Shown here piece after piece: positions 1-9,782 of a stretch of 64,000 nucleotides of DNA; position 1 is the stretch's first letter, and each line of letters starts with the position of its first letter. The notes below the pieces were generated by a model. That model saw nothing but the letters and a program-made list of their open reading frames with translations, searched no databases and was not told the DNA's origin. Both the position numbers and the translations under genes were made by a program. Origin of the DNA: Ananas comosus (Eukaryota; Streptophyta; Magnoliopsida; Poales; Bromeliaceae); the NCBI RefSeq assembly GCF_001540865.1, contig NC_033638.1, positions 7,258,836 to 7,322,835 of the forward strand, in the 5' to 3' direction.

Positions 1-22
1 ACAAAATTGGAGTGTGGGAACA

Positions 23-63
23 CTTCTTCCACCCCAACTTGTACCGGGTTGGGGTGGAAGAAG
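23..63. repeat. Perfect 16-bp inverted repeat (hairpin)
   Basis: Arms CTTCTTCCACCCCAAC (23-38) and its reverse complement (48-63) flank a 9-base loop, and a (GA)n tract follows at 83-121. The layout of a palindromic subterminal segment next to (GA)n resembles the ends of the MITE-like elements elsewhere in the window, so this may be the right end of an element that begins outside the window. Confidence 0.7.
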
Positions 64-80
64 TTGTTCCACCCCTCTGG

Positions 81-82
<2 letters not shown>

Positions 83-121
<39 letters not shown>
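83..121. repeat. (GA)n microsatellite
   Basis: Uninterrupted AG dinucleotide run, followed from 121 to about 440 by low-complexity DNA made of short A and T runs. No coding signal is visible there. Confidence 0.95.
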
Positions 122-126
<5 letters not shown>

Positions 127-436
127 TTTAAATTTAAATTTTTAAAATTTATAGTTATTTAAAATTTAAATTTATAATTTTAAATTATAAATTTTAATGT
201 TTACATTACTAAATTTGATATTTTTAATTTTTAAATTTTTAATTTAATTTTTTAGATTTTACTTTTAAAATTTGATACTTTAGATTCTTTCAAATTTAAA
301 TTTGATCTTAAATTTAAAATTTGATATTTAAAATTTAATTTTTGAAAATTAAAAGTTTTAATTTTAATTTTAAATTTTAAATTTTAAAAGTTAAAAATTG
401 TTAATTTAAAATTATAAGTTTAAAATTTTAAATTTA

Positions 437-716
437 ATTATAGGATTAAAATCATTATTTTCTATTTATAACTATCAACTATTCCATCTTATACTCACAT
501 TTTCATCCAAACATAATTTTTTTAATTTTAATTTATACCCACATTTTTATTCAAATAAAAAAAAATTCTTTTTCCTACGAAAATGTGAGTATAAGATGGA
601 ATAGTTGATAGTTATAAATAGAAAATAATGATTTTAATCCTATAATTATTTTTTTAATTTTAATTTATACCCACATTTTTATTCAAATAAAAAAAAATTC
701 TTTTTCCTACGAAAAT
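437..716. repeat. Compound repeat: inverted pair interleaved with direct pair
   Basis: A segment of about 67 bp at 437-503 reappears in inverted, almost perfect form at about 580-648. The segment between them (about 517-584) reappears in direct orientation at about 649-716. The order is A, B, A-inverted, B. Near identity of both pairs suggests a recent rearrangement or an assembly artefact. The sequence following it (745-770) resembles 25950-25980, so it is probably part of a dispersed repeat. Confidence 0.75.
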
Positions 717-839
717 TTATACCTTTATCTATCTTTGGTATAACTAGTTTTTACTTATATCCGAACCATATGAATTAATAAAAAAAATTCCTTTGGGAAG
801 GGGGTATATGGACGGTAATGGAAGTGTAGGGGGCAAAGT

Positions 840-1175
840 GCAGTATAGGACGTACATTTTCACCTCGTTCTCATCGGCACCTGGCGGCGCAAGTTAGCGA
901 GATCGATCTAGATTTATCCGGCGCATCTTAGAGTGGGTCCCACTAGCTGGGGAGAGTCATTGTTGCGTTAGCGGTCCCTTACTTTGGCCTTGGCCGATCG
1001 AGTCACGTGACTGTGTTGTCTTTTCCGGTACGCGATGTGACGCTTCCCTATTGGGCCGGGCATCCGTGCGGTGCGGACCTGTTTGATCCGCAACGAGAGC
1101 CACGCGACGTGACCCGCTTCGCGTCGGCGCACGATAGCGTACGATGTTGCTATCGTGCGCCGCATGATTTTTGGT
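840..1175. other. GC-rich patch without recognisable gene
   Basis: A GC-rich island in AT-rich surroundings, with several CG-rich words and a CACGTG box near 1004. Short open frames on both strands (968-1210) match no family I recognise. It holds a perfect 13-bp inverted repeat (1126-1138 with 1149-1161). It could be a remnant promoter or CpG-rich transposon end; nothing links it to the REF-like exon 2.6 kb downstream. Confidence 0.5.
1126..1161. repeat. Perfect 13-bp GC-rich inverted repeat
   Basis: GGCGCACGATAGC at 1126-1138 is matched by its exact reverse complement at 1149-1161 with a 10-base spacer. This could be a stem-loop or a dyad binding site. No flanking gene is evident. Confidence 0.75.
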
Positions 1176-1312
1176 TTTCTTCTTCTTTTAACCAACAAAT
1201 ATCTGTTTAAATTTTCAGTAGAACTTCGTGCTGTTGAGGTTACGGGTAGAATACGTTACCCACTGTAAAAAAATTGTGCACTTCAGAAAAAAAAAAAAAA
1301 ATTGCGCTTCAA

Positions 1313-1362
<50 letters not shown>
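1313..1362. repeat. (TA)n microsatellite
   Basis: Pure TA run forming the left flank of the inverted-repeat element at 1363-1592. A second shorter TA run lies on its right. Confidence 0.95.
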
Positions 1363-1365
<3 letters not shown>

Positions 1366-1592
1366 TTCGGTTACTATGCTATTAATAGCACGGAGCACTT
1401 GGTGCTACCAAGTTTTCCGCCGTTAGATCTACTCTTTTGATCATTTTCACCCGTTAGATCATACTATTCAACCAACCACCCACTCAACCCTAGGGGACCC
1501 ACATCATCCTAACCACACATTTCTTAATTCAATGGCCAAAAACTTGGTAGCACCAATGACTCGGTGCTATTAATAACATAGTAGCCTAGTTC
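1363..1592. mobile_element. Short-core MITE-like element
   Basis: About 230 bp flanked by (TA)n on both sides. The terminal inverted repeats span about 28 bp and include the 12-bp palindrome GCTATTAATAGC. The core carries the short-class signature (a GTTAGATC pair, then CCACCCACTCAACCC). No coding capacity. Related short-core copies lie at 22434, 22761, 23641, 24661 and 54397. Confidence 0.8.
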
Positions 1593-2017
1593 TATATATA
1601 TATATATATATATATACACACGCGTATGGCTACAATCACAAACGTAAGTTTGTAAAACGATATAGAATTTATTTGTAAGTACCTTAGAAAAATACTATGC
1701 ATATTTAGCTCCAGTATGAATATTTCTCGGAGAGTCGGACCATGTGCGCTAATCTACCTGAGATCGCTACTAAAAATGCCAGGGTTTGTATAACTAAATA
1801 ACTTATCTAGTACGAGAATTTAGCTCAAGGGTTCAATTTATAGCTCCATTGCATACTTCTTGTTTCTTTTTTATTTTTTTATTTTTTTATTTTGTGTTGA
1901 TTGCTATTGCCCTAGTCCACGAAGATCATAATGCTAGCTAAGATTCAAATTTTGTAATTGTGAAATTAAGGAAAAAAAATTCAGGCAATAAATTAATGCT
2001 TATGCCACTCCATTCAG

Positions 2018-2267
2018 GACAAAAATTTTATGAGCACCGTGTCCAAACAATGTGTTTGAGCACGGTGCCCGGATGGGTGCCGCGTGTGCAGCAGTGCCCA
2101 TCCGCACCCTCAAAAAAAAAAAAAAAAATGGTGGGCTCGGCTTTTAGAAAGAAAGAGATAAAGAGGGGGAAGTGAGGGTGCAGATGGGCGCCGCTGCACA
2201 CGCGGCGCCCATCCGGGTATCGTGTCCAAACAAATTATTTGGGCATGGTGCCCATAAAATTTTTGTC
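2018..2267. mobile_element. Foldback element with arms of about 95 bp
   Basis: The left arm starts GACAAAAATTTTATG (2018) and is mirrored by CATAAAATTTTTGTC ending at 2267. The arms contain GC-rich inner segments that also pair. The centre holds a poly-A tract (2112-2128) and purine-rich DNA. No ORF of note. It has the structure of a non-autonomous foldback DNA element. Confidence 0.8.
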
Positions 2268-2609
2268 TCTCCATCCGCCCGATTCATGCAATTAATTGCA
2301 CCATTATAATCAACCAAAAAAAATATATATATAATGGGAGCTACATTAACTATCATTGTTAAAACACACACACACACAATAAAAACAAGAAATAATTATC
2401 TGTTTTCACGTGACATGTAGTACTACACGTACCGTACCTAACAATAAATGGGCCAAAATAACACTCCGAACTAGGTACAATTACAAACCCAATCACCCGT
2501 TTAAAAACTCGGATGCGAACCAATTAATTAATCCATTTTCACTCCCGACTCCGAACCCAGCCGGTTCACAACAACGCATCCCACAGCGACCCCTGCACCC
2601 AGTCCTCCN

Positions 2610-2610
<1 letters not shown>

Positions 2611-2646
<36 letters not shown>
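2611..2646. repeat. (GA)n microsatellite next to N
   Basis: The GA run starts directly after the ambiguous base at 2610, so its length may be unreliable. It flanks the element at 2647-3165. Confidence 0.9.
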
Positions 2647-2649
<3 letters not shown>

Positions 2650-3165
2650 CACGGAGCCTTCCGTACTTTCAGCTCGTTTTCGATGTTGCGACTTTCGAAT
2701 CGTCGATCGGCTCCGTTAACCATGATCTAAAGTATTTGAAGTATCTAGAAAATAAATTTTATGATTTTACGATATCATTTGCCTAGTGAACGAATGGGCT
2801 CAAAATCAACGGCTGAAAATGAAAATCTTACAAAATATAATAATATGACATTAAAATTTTAAATCAAAGATATTGATCTTGTTTTATATAGTATAAAGAA
2901 TTTTCTATCAAAATTTTATGTGATTTGAATATTTCTACACCGTTAAACTTGCAAACGGCTCACTACGGCCATTGAAATTTATTGATTTTGAGCTCATTCG
3001 ATTACTAGGCAAATGATATCAAAAAATAATAAAATTTATTTTCTATGTACTCCAAATACTCTAGATCAAGTTTAACGGAGCCGATCGACGATTCGAAAGT
3101 CGCAACATCGAAAATGAGCTGGAAGCACGGAAGGCTCCGTGCTTCCGATAGCAGAGTAGCCTCAC
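2647..3165. mobile_element. Long-core MITE-like element
   Basis: About 520 bp bounded by (GA)n on the left and (TA)n on the right. Long imperfect terminal inverted repeats: the segment around 2648-2720 pairs with 3068-3146. The right subterminal segment has a strong hairpin with 11-bp arms starting GGAAGCACGGA. The core shows long-class features: TTTTCGATG, then a GATCGGCTCCG-type word, then ATCTAGAAA. Confidence 0.85.
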
Positions 3166-3254
3166 TATATATATATATATATATTTGTGTGCGATGTCTG
3201 GTTTTGTTGATATTTTTTCCGTCATTTTGTCAGAGTAAAAGTGTGAAGCGTATT

Positions 3255-3697
3255 ATTGGATTCTTCCTCCATTAGACCTGATCTAGAAAATAATTTTTGC
3301 GATTTTTTGATATCATTTATCTAGCAATCGAAATGATTCAAAATCAATAATTTTTAACGGTTGAAAATAAAAATTTTATAAAAAGTGGTGATATAGTACT
3401 AAAATTTTTAATCAGAAATATTGATCTTGTTGTAGATAGTATAAAAAAATTTTTATCAAAATTTTATTTGATTTGAATGTTTCTACACCGTTAAATTTGA
3501 AAATGATAGATATCAATCATTAAAGATTATTAATTTTGAATCCTTTCGATTACTAGGTAAATGATATTAAAAAATCGAAAAAATTATTTTCTAGAAACTT
3601 CAAGATCAAGTCTTACGGAGTCGATCGTCAATTTGAAAATTTCATCATAAAAAATGACTCAGGAGTACGAAGGCCTCCGTGCTCCTGTGAGCAGCAG

Positions 3698-3701
<4 letters not shown>
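3255..3701. mobile_element. Long-core MITE-like element, left end lost
   Basis: The right half (3540-3701) is a good long-class end with the imperfect palindrome around AAGGCCTCC. The left half begins inside the core near 3275, so the outer left end is truncated. A (CT)n(TA)n tract (3701-3733) separates it from the REF-like exon by about 80 bp. Confidence 0.7.
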
Positions 3702-3732
<31 letters not shown>

Positions 3733-3812
3733 AATGGCTGACGTGGTAGACTTTCTCCTAGTCGGTCGGCATTATGACTTGTAGGTCTGAAATTAACAGT
3801 CGCTATTGTCAG

Positions 3813-4337
3813 GTGGACGACGTGGCACAGGAGCTGGACCGGCACGTGCCGTCTCTGGTGAAGTCGGCGTCGGCCCAGGCGTGCGCGGTGGCGCAGAGCG
3901 CGCCGGAGGTGGCACGGTCGCTTGCCGGGGAGGTGCAGCGCTCTGGGGTGTCGGGCGTGGCGCGGGCAGCATACGAGAGGTGCGAGCCCGCTGCCCGGGA
4001 GCTGTGCGCCTGCTACGAGCCGGCGGCCGAGCGGTGCGCGGTGGCGGCGTGGCGGTCGCTCAACCGCCTCCCGCTCTTCCCCCAGGCCGCGCAGATCCTC
4101 GTGCCCAGCGCCGCCTACTGGGCCGACAAGTACAACCGTGCCGTCCAGTGCGCCGCCGAGCAGGGGTACTCTGCGGCGCGGTACCTGCCGCCGATCCCCA
4201 CAGAGCGGATCGCCAAGGCGTTCGGGAACGGCTGCGGTGAGCGGGCGGAGGCGCGCCCAACAACGGCGAGTGACGCACCTACCGAACCAGCTGCCGCAGA
4301 GGATGCACCTCCAGCAACAGGGGACAAGGAAGAGTGA
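3813..4337 (+). pseudogene. REF/SRPP-like protein, C-terminal exon only
   Basis: The 174-codon reading frame matches the second half of plant REF/SRPP proteins (rubber elongation factor, small rubber particle and stress-related proteins), which coat lipid droplets or rubber particles and are amphipathic rather than enzymatic. Visible marks are ELDRHVP near the start, the LFPQAAQILVPSA region and YLPPIPTERIA near the C-terminus, followed by an acidic Ala/Pro-rich tail. A good acceptor (TTGTCAG) precedes GTGGACGAC, so this reads as a terminal exon. The upstream exons, which normally encode about 70-80 residues including the hydrophobic start, are not found in the preceding 3.8 kb, which is filled with MITE-like elements. 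Alternatives are a very long first intron with exon 1 outside the window, or a truncated copy. The frame is intact and GC-rich with no internal stop, so the lesion, if real, is recent. Family call is confident; pseudogene status is inference. Confidence 0.75.
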
Positions 4338-4479
4338 CGTAATTTTATTACGGTAGATGTAGCCACCGGAAAAAAAAAAAAAANATGCAAATTGGCCTTT
4401 TTTTCAAATTTTTTATTTGAAAAATAAAAAAATTCTTAAAAAAGGGTGTCTATATATACCATAAAAAAACCTTTTTTTT

Positions 4480-4765
4480 TTAAGTTTGGTTTGGTTTTTA
4501 TGTTTTTGTTAGCTGCGGATGATGGTGCTGTGTGAATTTTGTGGTGGGTTCGGGGTGGTACGATTTGGAACCTTTTCTTGTTTGTTCTTGTATAATATAA
4601 TATACGTGTTTTAAGTTTCTATGCTAGTTTTTACGGCAAGAATCGTGCGTTGAGAATATAATGTTTTGTGTTTTACATATAAATTAATTTGGCTATTAGT
4701 GGTCGATAGATTGTGGAATTAGATTCGGCAAAGAGAAAGTGGTTTGGGTATTTATCTGAAGTTAC
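4480..4765. repeat. 3'-flank duplication, copy 1
   Basis: The region downstream of the REF-like exon (TTTGGTTTGGTTTTTATG onward) is repeated in diverged form at 5012-5300, in the same order and with similar spacing (TTTTCTTGTTTGTT, GTTGAGAAT, TTTGGCTATTAG). It probably represents the 3' UTR and flank of a tandemly duplicated gene. Confidence 0.7.
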
Positions 4766-5011
4766 GGTGTGAGCTCGGATTTGTGTACGTTACGTCGCTT
4801 GGCGAATTAATTGGTAATGGATGAGCGTTGCATAAAATGCCAAGAAGGTGGGTGGATCTGGTCTCAGCAATTGGTATTGCTATGAACACCGAAGTTTTGT
4901 GATGGTCCAATTTTTTAATATGAAGTTGCGAAATTGAGACACTCAACAGAACGTTACTTAAAAGTTTTTCTTATTATTAATTTGGCTTACTGAAAAGGGA
5001 AAGAATGATCT

Positions 5012-5300
5012 TTCTTAATTTGGTTTGGGTTTTATGTTTTTGGCTGTTGTGGACGGTGCATTGTGGACTTTGTGGTAGGTTTTAAGCGGTAAGATTTAGA
5101 CCGTTTTCTTGTTTGTTGTCATATAATAATATATTAATTAATATTAATATGTGTTAAGTGTCTATGCGAGCTTTTGCAAGGAATCCTACGTTGAGAATTT
5201 AGAATCTTTTATATCTTTTTTTAATAGCTTAGTTTGGCTATTAGCGGTTGAGCGACCGCGGAATTAAATTAAACAAAGAGAGTGGTTTAGGTGTATGAGA
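5012..5300. repeat. 3'-flank duplication, copy 2
   Basis: Diverged direct copy of 4480-4765. No second REF-like coding exon precedes it: 4766-5011 has no matching frame. Either the duplication covered only the non-coding flank or the second coding copy was lost. Confidence 0.7.
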
Positions 5301-5696
5301 TAAATCATTTTTTTTAAAAAAAAAAAAACTTGTATCATAAACGTACATGTTATATGGTCTAGTGAATTTGTTCAGATACTTTTTTGTTGTCTTGATGAGT
5401 GTTGTGTAACTTACAGGACAAAAAACAGATGGTGAGTTGGACACTTTAGCAGATATTGTAAAGCTGATTCATGATTCATGAATAATAAAAAAAATGAAAA
5501 ATATACAGCTTAGAGAATCAAAATTATCAAACATTCGGGGAAATAAAAATACCAAACACAATCAAACTTAAATAGCCATAAACTTTCTTTTGTTTTGTTT
5601 TTTTTTTTTATTATATATATTTTTGCACATAAGTAATGCTATTTATATGTCCTAAAATTAGGTGTGAGATAGATGTAATATATATATATATATATA

Positions 5697-6236
5697 GAGT
5701 TGAGCTAGAATACTATCGATAGCAAACGGGCTCCGTTGCCACCTATTTTATTTTCGATGATAAAGCCTCCAAATCGACGATCGGCACCGTTGAACATGAT
5801 CTATACCACTTGAAATATCTAGAAATCAAGTTTCAAATCTTTTCGACATCATTGATCTAATGATCAAAGGATTTCAAAATTTATAATTTTAATGGTCGAT
5901 ATGAAGTGCTTTCTCGTTTAACGGTGTAAAGCTATCCAAATCAATTGAATTTTGGTTAGAAAATTCTTTAAACTATTTAGAACAAGATCTATACTCTCGA
6001 TCTTGATTACAAAATTCCTATTATCACTTTTTAGAGGATATTCATTTTCAGCCATTCATTTTTACGCTCACTTGATGAACAAGATAACAATATCGGAAAA
6101 ACATGAAATTTGATTTCTAGATACTTCAAGTAGTATAGATTATGTTCAATGGTGCCGATCGTCGATTTGGAGGCTTCATCATCGAAAACAAATAGGTGGC
6201 AACGGAGCCCGTTTGCTACCGATAGTATTCTAGCTC

Positions 6237-6241
<5 letters not shown>
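5697..6241. mobile_element. Long-core MITE-like element (CTATCGATAG ends)
   Basis: 545 bp. GAGTTGAGCTAGAATACTAT at the left is mirrored at the right end (6222-6241). The left subterminal segment carries the palindrome CTATCGATAG. Terminal inverted repeats extend over 100 bp through the TTTTCGATGAT and CGACGATCGGCACCG words. Flanks are (TA)n on the left and (CT)n(TA)n on the right. The copies at 36008, 50636 and 23945 are close relatives. Non-coding. Confidence 0.9.
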
Positions 6242-6296
<55 letters not shown>

Positions 6297-6549
6297 TATC
6301 AAGCCAAAGGCTCATATTTTTTTCCTTATGCGTGGGATTGAACACAATTAACTCTCTTTTCTAGCTTTATGGTTTCTTATCTCAAGTGAATTACTTTAAA
6401 ATTGAGCTTCCTACATAACAAAGCACTATATATTCGCTATGAATTTTTTTTTTGTTTTGATTAAAAGCTAAGAGTGTGGACACATATCTACAATAGAATA
6501 TTATATATATATTTAGCTTTTAAGTTATTTTCTTTGAATTAAGGCAAAT

Positions 6550-6625
6550 CATTTGTGAAATATACTACCTCCCAAATAATGGAAACTCATTTGTGAAATA
6601 TACTACCTCCCAAATAATGGAAACT
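6550..6625. repeat. Two tandem copies of a 38-bp unit
   Basis: CATTTGTGAAATATACTACC and the rest of the unit are repeated at 6550-6587 and 6588-6625 with essentially no differences. The region 6626-7100 is AT-rich; an 84-codon frame at 6765-7019 resembles no known family and is probably chance. Confidence 0.85.
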
Positions 6626-7100
6626 AAAATTTCTAAGGTGCCAAAATTGAACTCATACTTTTTAATTTTATAAAAAAAAAAAATTTAATCCAATAAATTA
6701 TCATTGTATAACTTACTGAAACATCCAAACAAAACTATATACGGTAGATGCGAGTTCTAATCAAATGCCTCAAACAATAAAAATCAAATTTCTATCTTTT
6801 AGTCAAATAACAAAAATCTTCATGCTTAATAAATTATCATTGGATATCTTATTCTGCTGTTTGAACGTATCTTCGTTTTTATTTGTATTTAGTCTTATGT
6901 TAATTGGATTAATATTATTTTTTGGTTTTGACGAAAAAATGAATGAACACGAAGAAAATGCTGCATCCATTCTTCTTACTGGGATGCAAATTTTTTATAC
7001 CTTTACATTCAAAAAATGATAATTTTTTTAAAAATAATTTAAAAATTAGGACAATATAAGGATTCTAGATCGAATATGTGCTTTACGTATATATTATAGA

Positions 7101-7454
7101 AAAAACTTCAAATACCACCTCTATAGTTTTACACTTTATTACTTTAGTATCTTGTGGTTTAAAGTGTATCAATTTAGTGTCTCGTGATTTCATTTTTATC
7201 TTTTTATTATAGATTTCACTAATTTTTTTCGTTAAATCAGTAACAAAGTTAAAACTAAAGGGTACTAAAATAAATATTTGATAAATTTAGATAGAATATT
7301 TAAAATTTTTTGTATATAATTTAATAAAATATTAACGAAGAAGCTGATAAAAAGATAAAAATAAAACCATCAGAAACTAACTTCATCCACTTTAAATTGT
7401 AGGATACTAAAACGAAAAAGTGCGAAACCACATGGGTGATATTTAAAATTTACC
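7101..7454. mobile_element. Foldback repeat of the ACTTTATCACTTTAGTACC family
   Basis: About 350 bp. The left end AAACTTCAAATACCACC is mirrored by GGGTGATATTTAAAATTT at the right, and both arms contain diverged ACTTTAGTA / TACTAAA units. It is the same family as 8534-9536 and 20193-20628. Non-coding. Confidence 0.75.
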
Positions 7455-8533
7455 TAATATTATATTATAGAGTGAATGGATTAGCATTACTTACAGTGAG
7501 TGTTGCATCATTATACTGTTTCGCTTTCAAATCCAACACTTTGATAATGTACTTTTCTTTCTTTCTTTTTTGTCCTGGAAAGTTCATTGTTTGGCAAAGC
7601 ACATCACTTGTCCCAATCCATTTCATTTTGTTCGGTGTGTTTAATTATCTGTATTTGTGGATGAGATTGCCCAATGATCAATCATCTAGAAAAGTGGTGC
7701 GGATAATTAATGAGAACCTGTTAAGTTGATTAATAGTTGAGATGTGAAAGGAAATTTGTCGCATTTATCGATATTCAGTAAATCATACATCTTATCTATT
7801 AAAAAATTATATTATTTTTTTATTTAAAACAAACTTTAATTTACTTTTTTTCTGATTTAGTTTATTTTTATTTTGTCATTCGAATTGTTTAGCTTTTTTA
7901 TTTTACCATTGCTTAGTTCAAAAAATTATATTTAATTATCACGTCATTATCCAAAAAAATTATTTAGCTATTTTATTTGGTAGTAATTTTTTTTTGAAAA
8001 AAAATAGAGATAAATTACAACTAGATGTTTTGGTCCTTACCCTCGCTTCATTATGCGGTGGAGATTATTTTGGCCCAATTTTTATTTTAAATTACAGGAT
8101 TTTAAAAAATAAATATTTTTAATATCTATTAGTATCCTTTAAGACTTATTAAATTATAGAACTAATACTAAAAAAAATTAAAGGAAAAAAAAGAAGAAAA
8201 GAAAAACAAAGGGAGTTAGAATGCGGGCCAACACTGTCCAGACCACCAGGCCATGTTGAGCCACTGATGCCGAGCCCCCAACCCGTTTCGACATGGAATT
8301 ACTTGGAGCTCCCGTCCTGATCTGTCTCGAATCTGTTGATAGTGGGAGCGAAAAAAGAAAATAATAATCATAAAAATCCGCGCCGAATCAGCTAAGGAAA
8401 TGCAACGGTTGACCGGAGACCGCTTTCTTCCTTCAATTCGCCCCGATCGATTAAAATTTGCTAAAATTTCGCTGCCGTCCCGACATGTCTCAAATGGAGC
8501 AATAAGTGAAGGGAAAAAAAAAAAAAGAAAAAA
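7455..8533. other. Intergenic, no gene seen
   Basis: AT-rich DNA with a short frame at 7436-7729 that has no recognisable domain. A moderately GC-richer patch at 8221-8500 shows no convincing frame or structural RNA signature. Confidence 0.6.
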
Positions 8534-9536
8534 AAACTTCGAATACCATCCCTGTGATTTTGCATTTTCTAACTTTAATACCCTGTAATTTAAAGTGTAT
8601 CACTTTGGTACCATGTGATTTCATTTTTCTCTTTGTGTTATCCCCTCTACTGTTAAATTAGTGACAAAGTTAAAACTAAATGGTACTAAGGGCGCGTTTG
8701 GTTCGCACTATGAAAGATTACTAGGAATAAAAAGATATTTCAGAATCTTATTCTTATTCATCCTATTACTAAGAATATGGCATTCCTGTGTTTGGTTTGT
8801 ATGGTCATATTATTTAGTCATGTTATTTAAGATTACAAAAAAAATATACAATTAATTTATTTTTTTTTAATTAATTTTAGATAATGCTACAAAAAATTTC
8901 AACATCTTTTTAGAAAAAAATGAGAGAGAACATAGGTTAGAGAGAGAGAGAGAGAGAGCATAATTAAAGAAATAGAAAGAGAAATAGAGTCGAGGTTAAA
9001 GAGAATAAGAGAGTTGAGATTTTAGAAAAAAAAGGAGAGAGAGCTTAGTTTAGAGAGAGAAAAATAATTGAAGTTTATAGAGAAAAAGATAAGTTTAGAG
9101 AGAGACATAAGGTTAGAGTGTAAAAAAAGAGATTAGACATATTATGACTATCCCGATCTATTAATATGAGGATATCCACCATCTCTCAAGGGAATGAGAT
9201 TAGTACTTTCGGATGAATCTCATTCCCAAGTAAATCTAATATTACCAACTAGATTATTTAGTACGTTTAGCCAAACACTGCCGTATTTTTTTATTCCTAT
9301 TGGATTATTAGAAATCTTAAAAAGATAACGCGAACCAAACGTACCCTAAAGCAAATATTCGATAAACTACAGTGGAGTATCTGAAATTTTTTGTATATGA
9401 TTTAACGCAAAGTTAACGGAAGGGCTAGTGAAAAGAGAAAAATGAAACCACAGGGTACAAAATTGATGCATTTTAAATTATAGAGTATTAAAGTGAGAAA
9501 GTGTGAAACCACGAGGGTGGTATTTGAAGTTTACCC
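8534..9536. mobile_element. Foldback repeat, interrupted by a nested element
   Basis: The left arm (8534-8689) and right arm (9347-9536) form one copy of the family at 7101-7454, with mirrored ends ACTTCGAATACCA and TGGTATTTGAAGT. The arms are continuous with the uninterrupted relative once 8690-9346 and one TAA copy are removed. Confidence 0.8.
8690..9346. mobile_element. PIF/Harbinger (Tourist-like) MITE with TAA target duplication
   Basis: 657 bp. Terminal inverted repeats GGGCGCGTTTGGTTCGC (left) and the complement of GCGAACCAAACGTACCC (right) differ at few positions. A direct TAA flanks both sides (8687-8689 and 9347-9349), the 3-bp target duplication typical of PIF/Harbinger elements. 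The interior is purine-rich with many GAGAGA blocks (8930-9120) and encodes no transposase, so it is non-autonomous. Confidence 0.85.
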
Positions 9537-9741
9537 AAGAAAAATAAGAAGTGCGGTGGGGGCAATCTAATTCCTTTTATTTCATATGGGCCTTATTTAA
9601 GTAAACGAAGCCTATGGGCTAAATCACATAGCTTAATTTAAGCCCATCACATTAGCCTTCGAGGCCCCTCTACTCTCTTTCTCTCTCTCGCAACTTCTCC
9701 GAGCCCTTCTCCGACGCAACCCAATCCCCACATACACGAGT

Positions 9742-9772
9742 AGAGAGAGAGAGGGAGAGAGAGAGAGAGAGA
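9742..9772 (+). repeat. (GA)n tract in the ClpR4 5' leader
   Basis: A GA-rich tract ends 10 bases before the ClpR4 start codon. GA/CT tracts close to the start also occur in the two other complete genes here (27264-27361 and 61683-61706), a common plant core-promoter or leader feature. I could not place a TATA box with confidence. Confidence 0.7.
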
Positions 9773-9782
9773 GGCGACAACA

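Noticed and set aside
3806..4390. Long open frames in other phases and on the minus strand over the REF-like exon
   Set aside because: They are shadows of a GC-rich coding exon; only the frame from 3813 matches a protein family.
6765..7019. 84-codon hydrophobic frame
   Set aside because: AT-rich, no family resemblance, no splice or promoter context; treated as chance.
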